Shown in pieces: positions 33,601-40,358 of a stretch of 64,000 nucleotides of DNA. A program made the position numbers and the translations under genes. Position 1 is the stretch's first letter. The number at the start of each line of letters is the position of its first letter. Where the stretch lies: NCBI RefSeq assembly GCF_016428905.1, contig NZ_JAELTQ010000013.1:1-64000 (forward strand), given 5' to 3'. The stretch comes from Dyella sp. ASV24 (GTDB lineage Bacteria; Pseudomonadota; Gammaproteobacteria; Xanthomonadales; Rhodanobacteraceae). Under the pieces are notes generated by a model that ran no database searches, was not told the origin of the DNA, and saw only the letters and a program-made list of their open reading frames with translations.

Positions 33601-34039
33601 TCACTGTATGCCGCAGGAGCCGGCCGACGGGCAGCCGAATTCGTGCCAGGACATCGAGAGCGACCCGACCTGCACGTTGAAGTCCAAGGACTGCGCCGAC
33701 GGCGGCATGGGCGACAACGGTTGGTGCTACATCGAGACGTACCAGTACGCGTGCAAGAAGGGCGTGCCGATTACCGACCACAACGTGACCGAGACGACTC
33801 AGTGCAGCGCAAACAACGCCTGCTTGGACGGATCGTGCACGTCGCAGGACAAGAAGGACGAGGCGTCCTACTCACGTAACAAGGCGCTCGCGAAGCAAGT
33901 GGAAACGCAGCACGTCATGAACGACTGGACCATCGACGGTGCAGCACCCACCGGTGCCACGTCGCCTACTCAGGGCCCGGCGCCGCAATCGATGTCGGTT
34001 GTTCCGGCCTGGGCAAACCCCACAGGAGGTGGAAATTGA
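30647..34039 (+). CDS. traN: TraN N-terminal portion with four tandem cysteine/tryptophan repeats
   Basis: A 1130-residue exported protein. The ATG at 30647 follows AAGGAATCTCG and gives a clean signal peptide (IALAMALGIACFGISAQ). Residues 25-190 are Ser/Thr-rich. The cysteine-rich body carries four copies of a 150-180-residue unit, each with a C-x(8-9)-C-x(4)-W-x-C cluster (first cysteines at 31937, 32471, 32921 and 33377), a PL-x-PG-x-x-TC segment and a W-x-V-x-x-P/NGW beta region. The C-terminus has a further Cys-rich part (DPTCTLKSKDCADGG). TraN is the outer-membrane adhesin that stabilises mating pairs. The typical TraN C-terminal module is on the next ORF. Confidence 0.85.
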   Translation: MLQIGRSCAIALAMALGIACFGISAQTAPSDGGQVVSTQTIALSAAQTQTTTGTATSDGDALLANKPNVGYAEGGEAGTGTVTLNGQTVDMNRLAPTTTDKSYIDRLKSTNNGKDLNDLKTLYDTESKKVDKDTGAMGQASNTVSNSAANKPFSQSDLENDPTLKGSASSFDSATNGNALGDVFGDCKDTTVVTPVQEEGYIIDYKTCDKVLTPTQQGVVCTRTRHGSVTIPRVPGQKDAQLLVEQGATMQMCTRKTTAYKYRETLHQTRDGDLNVTQETGGLSCKRVMSASTSQQKTQGSAQGDLPISTEMGSVSCQRTVYSTTVSQPGQSSWYIVNDTTIPSRQELDQQYDFSTPDYFNLGYTVIPANARLSNAWITDADQATVTNLRWSGTTLYYHLVLNSVRHRAYRINYQWTVDAVGAGVSESGWCGDPGSAQCPTQWRCDAYAPYWVNGQQVTADMASSKAPLFPGAGSTCVVGTLSRTCGGSATNGAAIPIGDKVPAGATYGSLAPKSKKVIETLSEMVLPIAVAGEVSGIRVSNFQWWVSNPQNGVSVWLTQTPTQANGWVAGFSVSRSDFSYVPQQPHIVMTWDVTTSVTDVGVGDQGNCNDPGSTACPTQWSCTQQAPATVSGLYVSASLAQSKAPLYPGAPNTCVVGELNRVCNGASNAITSIGIGDLLPPGATEISAFNWYVTNPDGNVSVALTAAPTLANGWTASFNVRRQYTGNGSTAVKPHIHMTWDVLGPEKIAVGTQDTGDCNASPESPSCKMAWHCTQKSPGDIDGIHLEYSDLYNGGRGQLYPGEGYGCLVATYNQECSGTGGKRTSVSIADQIKGGVKQIYDYTWTVSLPIANVTVKQIQAPTFDNGWIAIFETTRQSWADEPPGQPTVHLQWNQDGDPQYGFSVEDSGDCTLHSDQFCKVNWTCDQRAPVVVNGLTIPAEIVQQQPPLFDGDGGTCMVATLHYDCSGIYNSSGDVCWDDDDGTRHCMPQEPADGQPNSCQDIESDPTCTLKSKDCADGGMGDNGWCYIETYQYACKKGVPITDHNVTETTQCSANNACLDGSCTSQDKKDEASYSRNKALAKQVETQHVMNDWTIDGAAPTGATSPTQGPAPQSMSVVPAWANPTGGGN

Positions 34040-35436
34040 AATCGCTGTTTGTTCGGATCGCGGGTTTGGCCATGCTGACGGCCGCCTTTGGAAGCGCCTT
34101 CGCGCAATCGGGTGGCACGACCGTGCAGCCAGGTTGGTCCGCCAATGAGGCCACGCAGTGGGGCATTCCCGCGGATACGCCACTTCCGGCTGGCATGGGC
34201 GGCGTTGATTCGCTGCAGGGCTTCGACCTGAATCGCATCCGGTTCTTCGCCGGGAAACGGCTCGACTGCAAGAACATGCTTGGCGGCCTGCTCAAGTGCT
34301 GCAAGAAGACCGTGCCTGACCCGCAGAAGGACTGGTGGGACCAGTACCGCACGACGCAGAAACAGTCCACGGCATTTGATGCGAGCAAACTGATCGATCA
34401 TGTGCAGGGCGCATGGAACCAGATGCAGGGCGGTGCGGACCACTGGGATCTCAATTCCTCCTTTACATCCTCTTTCGAGAACCTCACCGGCGGTGGTGCG
34501 AGTCCGTCTGACACTGGCTTCGGCAGCATTGGCCAGGCCAACGATTCGTTCATGGATGGCCAGAACAAGAGCGTGAGGCCGAAGCTCTCGTGGTACTGCG
34601 ATGACTCGGACTTCGAAGTGGCCGTGCAGAAGCAGGTCGGCACATGCCACTACCTCGGATCTAAGTGCCAGAGCAAGGTTCTTGGGGTATGCCTGGTCAA
34701 GAAGGAGATCTATTGCTGCTTCAACTCGCCTATTACGCGCATCATGCGCGAGGACATGATGACTCGCGGTATCGGGGACATGGGTGACGCCAAGCATCCC
34801 AACTGCGCGGGCTTGTCAGTAGCTCAGCTCTCCGGCGGGGCGCTCGACGAGATCGACACGAACGAGATGATCGGGCGCATGCAGATGGGTGGCTTCCTTC
34901 CCGACGACGTGATGGATCCGAACGCCGCCGAGTCGCTGTACACCGGCGCGGGTAGTACCTACGGCGATCCCAGTCGCATTCCGGTGAGCCAGCGTACCGA
35001 CCAGCATCTGGAGTCGATGGACTACCAGGGGTCGACATCATCGATCAACGACGACTTGTCGAAGACGTTGCCGACGCAGTCGACCGACGCGCCGACTGGC
35101 GTCGGCCAAGTGACGTTCACGACGGGCTACTACAGTTTCGACAGTGGCAAGCCGGCTGTGATCTCGGTGAGCCGGAATGGGGGAACTGGCATGGTGTCCG
35201 TGGTTGTGAATACCCAGTCCAGCACGGCCACCGATGGGCGTGACTTCAACGGCGTGAGCCAGACGATGTACTGGAGCCAGGGCGATGTGGGCGAAAAGAC
35301 GATCACCGTCCCGACCACCGCATTTGGCGGCAGCGACAAGCGCACCTTCAAGGTCGTGCTGAGCCAGCCGACGGGCGGCGCCACCATCACCCCATACACC
35401 AACGTGGACGTGGACCTGCGTCCGTCGGAGAACTGA
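34036..35436 (+). CDS. TraN C-terminal module plus Calx-beta domain
   Basis: A 466-residue exported protein starting with TTG inside the stop of the previous gene (TTGA), with a very strong AGGAGGTG site. After a signal peptide (IAGLAMLTAAFGSAFAQ) it has the conserved end of TraN: CHYLGSKCQSKVLGVCLVKK, EIYCCFNSPITRIM and HPNCAGLSVAQL. Residues about 360-463 form a Calx-beta-like domain (VTFTTGYYSFDSGKPAVISV, TDGRDFNG, KRTFKVVLSQPTGGA). A domain normally fused to TraN is therefore a separate exported protein, perhaps one that assembles with the N-terminal part at the cell surface. Confidence 0.8.
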   Translation: MKSLFVRIAGLAMLTAAFGSAFAQSGGTTVQPGWSANEATQWGIPADTPLPAGMGGVDSLQGFDLNRIRFFAGKRLDCKNMLGGLLKCCKKTVPDPQKDWWDQYRTTQKQSTAFDASKLIDHVQGAWNQMQGGADHWDLNSSFTSSFENLTGGGASPSDTGFGSIGQANDSFMDGQNKSVRPKLSWYCDDSDFEVAVQKQVGTCHYLGSKCQSKVLGVCLVKKEIYCCFNSPITRIMREDMMTRGIGDMGDAKHPNCAGLSVAQLSGGALDEIDTNEMIGRMQMGGFLPDDVMDPNAAESLYTGAGSTYGDPSRIPVSQRTDQHLESMDYQGSTSSINDDLSKTLPTQSTDAPTGVGQVTFTTGYYSFDSGKPAVISVSRNGGTGMVSVVVNTQSSTATDGRDFNGVSQTMYWSQGDVGEKTITVPTTAFGGSDKRTFKVVLSQPTGGATITPYTNVDVDLRPSEN

Positions 35437-35438
35437 TC

Positions 35439-36251
35439 ATGGCTGTACTGACTACCGCCGCACTTCCGATGTTCGTGGAGAACATCACGGACTGCCTTCC
35501 CATCAGCTCGGGCCGAACGATCCGTCACTGGCTGCTGAGTCACCCGGAAGCCCTGCAGCATGGCCTACTGACCTCGATGCGGCAGGCGTTCAAAGAAAGC
35601 GGCTTGGCCAAGGGCGTTCCCAGTGACCCGGATCGCCGGGCGTTCCTTCTGCGTTGCCTCACGGCGGTGGTCGATCCCTTCGACGTTCCGGCTGCTACTG
35701 AGGAGGTCAATGAGGCGTGGTTTCAGCCTGAGTACCTCGCCATGCTGGAGGCCTGCGCGCTCTATGGCATCCACCTTATGCGAGACCTGTTCGACCGCTT
35801 CAGCGAGACCAGTGGCGCGCAGTCCGATGACGACGCGGCAATCAACAGGCTCAACGGGCGACTGCTCACCGATGCTGACGTGTCCGAGCGCATCAAGATG
35901 GTCTACCAGCTGACGCACGTCGAGGCGCTCGAGCGACTTCTGGATGCCGCTTGGACCGAGAGATCCGGGCCGCGCTACAAGTATCGATCGACCGTCGTGC
36001 TGGAGAACGGTGAAGCGCGTTGGTCCGTTGACCGGGACGCGTTCGTGGCCGGGCCGCACGGCTTGACGTGGATCCGCAACGGCGTGATCTGGTTCGGGCG
36101 GGGCTACGTCTGCGGTGGCCAGCCTATCATCCAGTTTCGGGACAGGGCCGCCCTGCGTTTGAATAAGAGCGACATTGAGTCGACGCGCGACGCGTGGCGT
36201 GCCGGCCCGACACTGGCCGTGGACAACGGGGCAGTTGCTGCAGCCACATGA
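35439..36251 (+). CDS. Hypothetical soluble protein of the traN operon
   Basis: A 270-residue protein without signal peptide or membrane helix. It starts 3 bases after the preceding stop and overlaps the next gene by 4 bases (ATGA), so it belongs to the traN transcript. The N-terminal two-thirds are helical; the C-terminal 80 residues look beta-rich (STVVLENGEARWSVDRDAF, TWIRNGVIWFGRGYVCGG). I recognise no family. Confidence 0.7.
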   Translation: MAVLTTAALPMFVENITDCLPISSGRTIRHWLLSHPEALQHGLLTSMRQAFKESGLAKGVPSDPDRRAFLLRCLTAVVDPFDVPAATEEVNEAWFQPEYLAMLEACALYGIHLMRDLFDRFSETSGAQSDDDAAINRLNGRLLTDADVSERIKMVYQLTHVEALERLLDAAWTERSGPRYKYRSTVVLENGEARWSVDRDAFVAGPHGLTWIRNGVIWFGRGYVCGGQPIIQFRDRAALRLNKSDIESTRDAWRAGPTLAVDNGAVAAAT

Positions 36252-36766
36252 GTCTCGACCTGTGGCAGAGGGACTTCGACGAGCTGCGCGCGCGGCGGCC
36301 AACTCGCTGGGGCGCGTGGGTATCGCCGCGCGTTTCCATTGCGCCGTGGATCGTCGCTGCGATCTTCGGAGACGTCACGGTTGCCTTTGGACGCCTGATG
36401 ATCAAGCGTGGACTTCTGGGAGCGCCGGCGTATGCACGACGCTCACTTTTAGCGATCGCTTGGGGCAGGGTCGTGCGAGGACACCTTCTGGCATCCGCCG
36501 GCATGCTGATCTGCCTGGGTGCATTTCTGGTTCTCGGTGCAGTTCGCGGGGCCGAGCTCGTGGCGTGCAGCGCGGGGGTGGGGGTCGCCGTTTGGGTGGC
36601 GTGGCTTGGACTGAGGCGAAGAAAGTCCGAGGCGGACGATGAGGCCTCGCGACTGGTGGGGCCGAAAGGACTGTTGGCAGCAGTTATTTGGCGCGGGCGA
36701 GCAAGCAGTAATCGGGATGTGCGCACTGCAGGCGATCACCGCCGCGCACCGAGAAGGCAGGAATGA
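36248..36766 (+). CDS. Hypothetical membrane protein, last gene of the traN operon
   Basis: A 172-residue protein with hydrophobic segments around VSIAPWIVAAIFGDVTVAF, LLASAGMLICLGAFLVLGAV and LVACSAGVGVAVWVAWLGL, and a basic tail. The start overlaps the upstream stop (ATGA). A terminator shared with the convergent genes follows. The position at the end of a tra operon would fit an exclusion or accessory membrane protein, but there is no family evidence. Confidence 0.6.
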   Translation: MSLDLWQRDFDELRARRPTRWGAWVSPRVSIAPWIVAAIFGDVTVAFGRLMIKRGLLGAPAYARRSLLAIAWGRVVRGHLLASAGMLICLGAFLVLGAVRGAELVACSAGVGVAVWVAWLGLRRRKSEADDEASRLVGPKGLLAAVIWRGRASSNRDVRTAGDHRRAPRRQE

Positions 36767-36770
36767 CCCA

Positions 36771-36802
36771 TTGGGGCGCAGCCGGTAGCAACCGCGCCCC
36801 AA
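36771..36802. terminator. Bidirectional terminator between convergent operons
   Basis: TTGGGGCGC and GCGCCCCAA form a 9-bp stem with a 14-base loop, followed by TTTAG on the plus strand; the flank toward the minus strand is TGGGTCATTCC. Confidence 0.7.
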
Positions 36803-36807
36803 TTTAG

Positions 36808-37401
36808 TCAGATCTCCGGCTCAGCCAGGCGGGCTTTAATGCAGAACTCCTGCGCAAACTTGAGGTTCTCGCGGGCACCTTCGCTGTCGCCGAAGCACTC
36901 TTGGTCGATGACGTGGCCAGAGATGGGGTCCAGCGCGGAGACTGACGCGAGGTTCAGGACGTTCCAGCCAACCACGTGGTCGAAATTGATGGCTTCGACG
37001 TCATCCCGCTTGTAGGTCAGCAGAAGGATCGGCTTCTCGAATTCTCGACCGTACTTGTCGACCAGTTGCTCAACCATCTGCACGGCGACCGTTTCATAGG
37101 GCAGGTTGCCCAAGTCCTTCCGCGCGCGCTCGAGGACGTCCTTGGTCTTGTTGCCACCCGAAAAGATCGAATCCTGCCGGATCGCCACGGTGATCCGTTT
37201 CGTATCGGCGGCGAGCGGGGTAACCGAAATCACCTTGTCCATCTTCTCGATCTTCGCGTACGGCGAAGGGGCCGCGTTGGGAGCTGAAGGCTTGTCGCCG
37301 GTGGCGTGGTTCTCACCCTTGTCGATAAAGGCGCCGAGCACGACCAGGCCGAACACGACGCCCGCGAGGCCTTGGCCAAACTTCTTGCTTATCCCTGCCA
37401 T
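36808..37401 (-). CDS. Membrane-anchored periplasmic hypothetical protein
   Basis: A 197-residue protein with N-terminal helix (GQGLAGVVFGLVVLGAFI) and a hydrophilic domain (about residues 50-197) with one cysteine pair near the C-terminus (ECFG and EFCIKA). The ATG at 37401 follows AAGGAAAGTGC; an in-frame ATG at 37458 touches the preceding stop. It follows the DsbD-alpha-like gene and ends at the shared terminator. No family recognised. Confidence 0.65.
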   Translation of the reverse strand: MAGISKKFGQGLAGVVFGLVVLGAFIDKGENHATGDKPSAPNAAPSPYAKIEKMDKVISVTPLAADTKRITVAIRQDSIFSGGNKTKDVLERARKDLGNLPYETVAVQMVEQLVDKYGREFEKPILLLTYKRDDVEAINFDHVVGWNVLNLASVSALDPISGHVIDQECFGDSEGARENLKFAQEFCIKARLAEPEI

Positions 37402-37458
37402 GCACTTTCCTTGCTTCAGTGAGGCGCAGGTGCGCGCCATGATTCCGGGGTCGGGCAT

Positions 37459-37905
37459 TTAGCCTGCGGCGCGCGGCGAGGTCAAACCTACATCCTCCAC
37501 GGACACCTTGATGGTCATCGGCTGGAAGCACACCTGTGGCTCTTCCTGATGGCACCCTTGGACGGTGACCGAGATGTCGCCCGCGGCTCGGTCTGTGAGT
37601 GGGATGGCCATCGTGAACGTGTCCAGGTACTCCTCGGACTGGTTGCCCAGGCCGTCGTCGACGAGCTGGCCAGCCGGGAGCTCGGCGGGGCCGCGCACGC
37701 TTCCGGCACCGCCATCGCGGATGTGGATCCGCTCGCGATATACCGCATAGCCTGGCTCGACATCCCAGGTCACGTACAGCTTGTCACCGACGCGTGTTGT
37801 GTTGGCAACGCGGAAGGCTTCAGTGGCTTCGAGCAGCTCGCCGGCACGCGACATGGCTGGAGAGAGGAGGGCGGAAAGAAGCGCAATGCCGAGAAAGCGA
37901 TACAT
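37459..37905 (-). CDS. DsbD N-terminal (alpha) domain-like periplasmic protein
   Basis: A 148-residue exported protein (signal peptide ending SRA-GE). The mature part follows the DsbD-alpha pattern: AFRVANTTRVGDKLYVTWDV, EPGYAVYRERIHI, and VTVQGCHQEEPQVCFQPM, where the two cysteines lie at the positions of the redox-active pair of DsbD-alpha. In DsbD this domain passes electrons to periplasmic thioredoxin-like proteins, so here it might reduce TraF or related proteins. The transmembrane DsbD part is absent. The assignment rests on the motif pattern. Confidence 0.6.
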   Translation of the reverse strand: MYRFLGIALLSALLSPAMSRAGELLEATEAFRVANTTRVGDKLYVTWDVEPGYAVYRERIHIRDGGAGSVRGPAELPAGQLVDDGLGNQSEEYLDTFTMAIPLTDRAAGDISVTVQGCHQEEPQVCFQPMTIKVSVEDVGLTSPRAAG

Positions 37906-37906
37906 C

Positions 37907-38113
37907 TCAGCCGACTCCAGCCATTTGCTCGCAGAATTCGTCCCAAGCAGTCTCCACCGCCTGGTCGCATCGGTCTTCCAGGATGTTCTTCAGAGTGGAG
38001 GCATCATTTGCGGCGTCGACCGGGTCGCGTGTGATAGCCGCACGCAGTGCGTCCTTGAGCCAGTTGGAAGCACCCGGGTCGGCGAGGACAGACTCGATGG
38101 TCGGATTGCTCAT
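37907..38113 (-). CDS. Small acidic hypothetical protein, 68 residues
   Basis: This is the credible part of a longer open frame. From the ATG at 38113 the product is soluble, helical and acidic (VDAANDASTLKNILEDRCDQ), with two cysteines. It ends 2 bases before the DsbD-alpha-like gene on the same strand. The upstream 360 codons of the frame are arginine-rich and overlap the SprT-like remnant, so they are not counted. Confidence 0.5.
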   Translation of the reverse strand: MSNPTIESVLADPGASNWLKDALRAAITRDPVDAANDASTLKNILEDRCDQAVETAWDEFCEQMAGVG

Positions 38114-38273
38114 GTGGATTCGTCTCCGTGGATGGTCAGGAGACGATAGGTAAGAGGAGCAACGGATGGGGCGTAAAACGGAGCGATCGTGGCTGGGGGT
38201 TTCGGGTTCCGGCTCAATCCAATGGAGAAGGCCCGCTGATTCGGAGCAGACGCCCGTAGGTGGACGGCACTGA

Positions 38274-39246
38274 TTATGTGGGCAACCGCGCTCGTGTGGG
38301 GCGCGCCGCCCGCGCCTGATGCCTGACTTGGCGGAGCTTGCGCCGCTGGGGCGTATCGCCTTTAAGAGACTCCGGATCGGTGTCCGCAAAATAGCGATCA
38401 CACGGCACACATTTGGCTTGAATATCCCTGCTCCCCCAGAACGACTTCTTGCAGCCAGGGCATTGGTATTTCCGGCGGCGCCCGGTGAGCGTGGGCTCCG
38501 TGTACTCGACAGCATTTTGGATGGCGGCGTAGGCGGGGTCAGGCAGATTCGGCTTGGGGAGTTGCTGTGGCGGAGCTTCGGTCGCGCCTTTCGCGTCAGC
38601 GCTCGAAGCGGCACCCAGGCGTGCGACCAAATGCTGCGCTCGCGCTTGCTCTGACGTCGCGTCATAAGGAACCGCGGGCGCGATTCGATCCACCCAGGCG
38701 AACGTAAAGCCCTCGGCCAGCAGCTGGCGGCAGGCGATGTCGAGGGGGCCACCGTCCTCGATGATGTGGCCGACACGGTTCCCTGTCTCTTTTCCATCAG
38801 GTAGGCCATCCACGCGCGCGCAACAGGCCGACCCTTTTGAGTACGGCGGCAAGTTCGCGGTTGTGATAGCTGGAGCGACTTTTCCGCCGCCCATACTCGC
38901 CGTGCGCAAGCTTGCACATGGCATGGACCAAGCTGGCCAGCGATTCGGTCAGGGTGCGAAGTGCAAGATACTGAGGGTTCACCGCGATCGCATGCGACTC
39001 GCGCCGCGAAACATGGAGATATTGGCGCTCGCGATAGCACGCAAAGCTCGCGCTGTCGCGCTGGTAGGACAACACGATGTTCGCCGGCAGCGTGCCGCCA
39101 AACAAAGTGTTGTTGAAGTAGCGATACGCGTACTGTAGGTCGTGGCTTACTTCGTCGGTGGGCGAGGCTGTGGCAGGCGGGACATTTCTGCTTGTACAAG
39201 CAGAAATGTCCGTTCCCACAAAGAACTCGGGGACATTCGCTTTCAC
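38274..39246 (-). pseudogene. SprT-like zinc protein gene, frameshifted and catalytically degraded
   Basis: Two reading frames together give a SprT-like protein of the plasmid/phage type. Frame 1 (39246 to about 38815) has LQYAYRYFNNTLFGGTLP, then SLVHAMCKLAHGEYG and YHNRELAAVLKRVGLL. Frame 2 (about 38815 to 38274) continues with GLPDGKETGNRVGHIIEDGG, LDIACRQLL and a C-terminal zinc ribbon (QCPGCKKSFWGS and AKCVPCDRYF). The two frames meet at a GCGCGCGCG run near 38814-38822, a likely slippage site. The HExxH metal site expected at VHEMxH reads VHAMCK, so the catalytic glutamate and second histidine are also lost. Confidence 0.75.
39180..39211. repeat. Perfect 32-bp palindrome
   Basis: The two 16-base halves GGACATTTCTGCTTGT and ACAAGCAGAAATGTCC are exact reverse complements with no loop. 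It lies near the 5' end of the SprT-like remnant. The core CTG-N10-CAG has the layout of a gammaproteobacterial LexA box. Confidence 0.8.
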
Positions 39247-39268
39247 GCGCGTAACGCCTCCGCCATGC

Positions 39269-39808
39269 TTACGGCGTCGAGCTCGCGAGCGCGGCCGTGT
39301 TGCCGTTGGTGAGGATCAGCACGTCCACCTGTGCTGACGGCCAGGCCGAGTAGAGTTGGGGATCGTTCGGCTTTCGCGTTCCCGTGGCGACGTCAATCGC
39401 TTCTACCCCGATCCCCCCCTTAGGATTGGACCAGAGTCGGTAGGCTTCAGGCGTCATGCCTGCGTCATCGCCGACGATGACGCCGTAATGTCTGGTTGCA
39501 ACCTGAAGCGTCCAGCGCCCAAATCCCGCGCCTTGGTGGGTCGGTTCTGTGAACTGCCGAATGCCTTGCTTGTAAGCAACGCCGGCGATGGCAAAGTCGC
39601 GGCACACGAGGAAGCTGTGGCCTTCGTTCGCCGAGGGGCCGGCGTAGAAAATGTCATGGGGCTGGCCCTCGACGAGGAACGAGTATTTCCAGATGGCCAT
39701 ACTGCGCTGGGGGTTGTAGTCGATCTGGACCGCCTCTAGAGCGGCGATCCGTTGAATCCATGCCGTCATCTGTGCTGACGTGAGTGGGTTAATTAGCTGG
39801 ATGATCAT
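39269..39808 (-). CDS. Hypothetical soluble protein, 179 residues
   Basis: From the ATG at 39808 the product begins MIIQLINPLTSAQMTAWIQR. It is rich in aromatic residues and glycines (FGRWTLQVATRHYGVIVGDD, SNPKGGIGVEAIDV), which suggests an alpha/beta acyltransferase-like or binding fold, but no catalytic motif is clear. Earlier in-frame starts (to 39931) add an arginine/histidine-rich stretch without support. It stands alone between the SprT remnant and the coiled-coil pair. Confidence 0.55.
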   Translation of the reverse strand: MIIQLINPLTSAQMTAWIQRIAALEAVQIDYNPQRSMAIWKYSFLVEGQPHDIFYAGPSANEGHSFLVCRDFAIAGVAYKQGIRQFTEPTHQGAGFGRWTLQVATRHYGVIVGDDAGMTPEAYRLWSNPKGGIGVEAIDVATGTRKPNDPQLYSAWPSAQVDVLILTNGNTAALASSTP

Positions 39809-39854
39809 CGCGAGGTCCGTGTGCGCGGTGGTTGGTAGGTGGGTGTGCTGCGAC

Positions 39855-40358
39855 CTAAGCCGCAAGAGGCACGCGGCCGGCCTTGATCGCCGCCCAGCCC
39901 AGAAAAGTGGCGGCGCCGATGACGACGACAAACTTGCCGAAGGTCAACCAGTCGTGCCGACCACGTTGTTTGTCCTCCGACGCGCGGTGTCGTTCGTCGT
40001 TGCGTTCGATCCGGTCCGCGGCGTCCCGTCGTTCCTCGGCCGTGTTGGCATGGTGGTACGTGTGGGCGAATGTGTCGTGTGTGGCATCGGCACGCTTCGC
40101 CGCACCTTCGGTGTGGGCATGGCGGGTATCGGCGGCCGCGCGCTCCACCGAGTCGATGATGTTCGCGGTTGCAGCGGCGGCGCTGGTGCGTTCCCCGGCC
40201 TGCGGTTTCTGTGTGCGCTTTGCCCCGGTGCACGCGGCCGTGTCGCTGCGGCGGGCGGTCGCGTCAGCGTGTTTGCTGCGCGTGGAGGCAGCGCCCTGGC
40301 GCAGGTGTTCGCGCACGTCTTCCAACTGTTCGTGGTAACTGCGTTGCTGCCGGCTCAT
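39855..40358 (-). CDS. Coiled-coil protein with C-terminal membrane anchor
   Basis: A 167-residue protein. Residues 1-135 are very hydrophilic, rich in A, R, E, H and T (DVREHLRQGAASTRSKHADA, ATANIIDSVERAAADTRHAH), and probably helical. A single C-terminal helix (FGKFVVVIGAATFLGWAAIKAG) would anchor it in the membrane. Its ATG overlaps the stop of the KfrA-like gene (ATGA), so the pair is co-translated. Function unknown. Confidence 0.6.
   Translation of the reverse strand: MSRQQRSYHEQLEDVREHLRQGAASTRSKHADATARRSDTAACTGAKRTQKPQAGERTSAAAATANIIDSVERAAADTRHAHTEGAAKRADATHDTFAHTYHHANTAEERRDAADRIERNDERHRASEDKQRGRHDWLTFGKFVVVIGAATFLGWAAIKAGRVPLAA

Noticed and set aside
38114-39199. Long upstream part of the frame ending at 37907
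   Set aside because: Only the last 68 codons, starting with ATG at 38113, have credible composition; the rest is opposite or out of frame with the SprT-like remnant.
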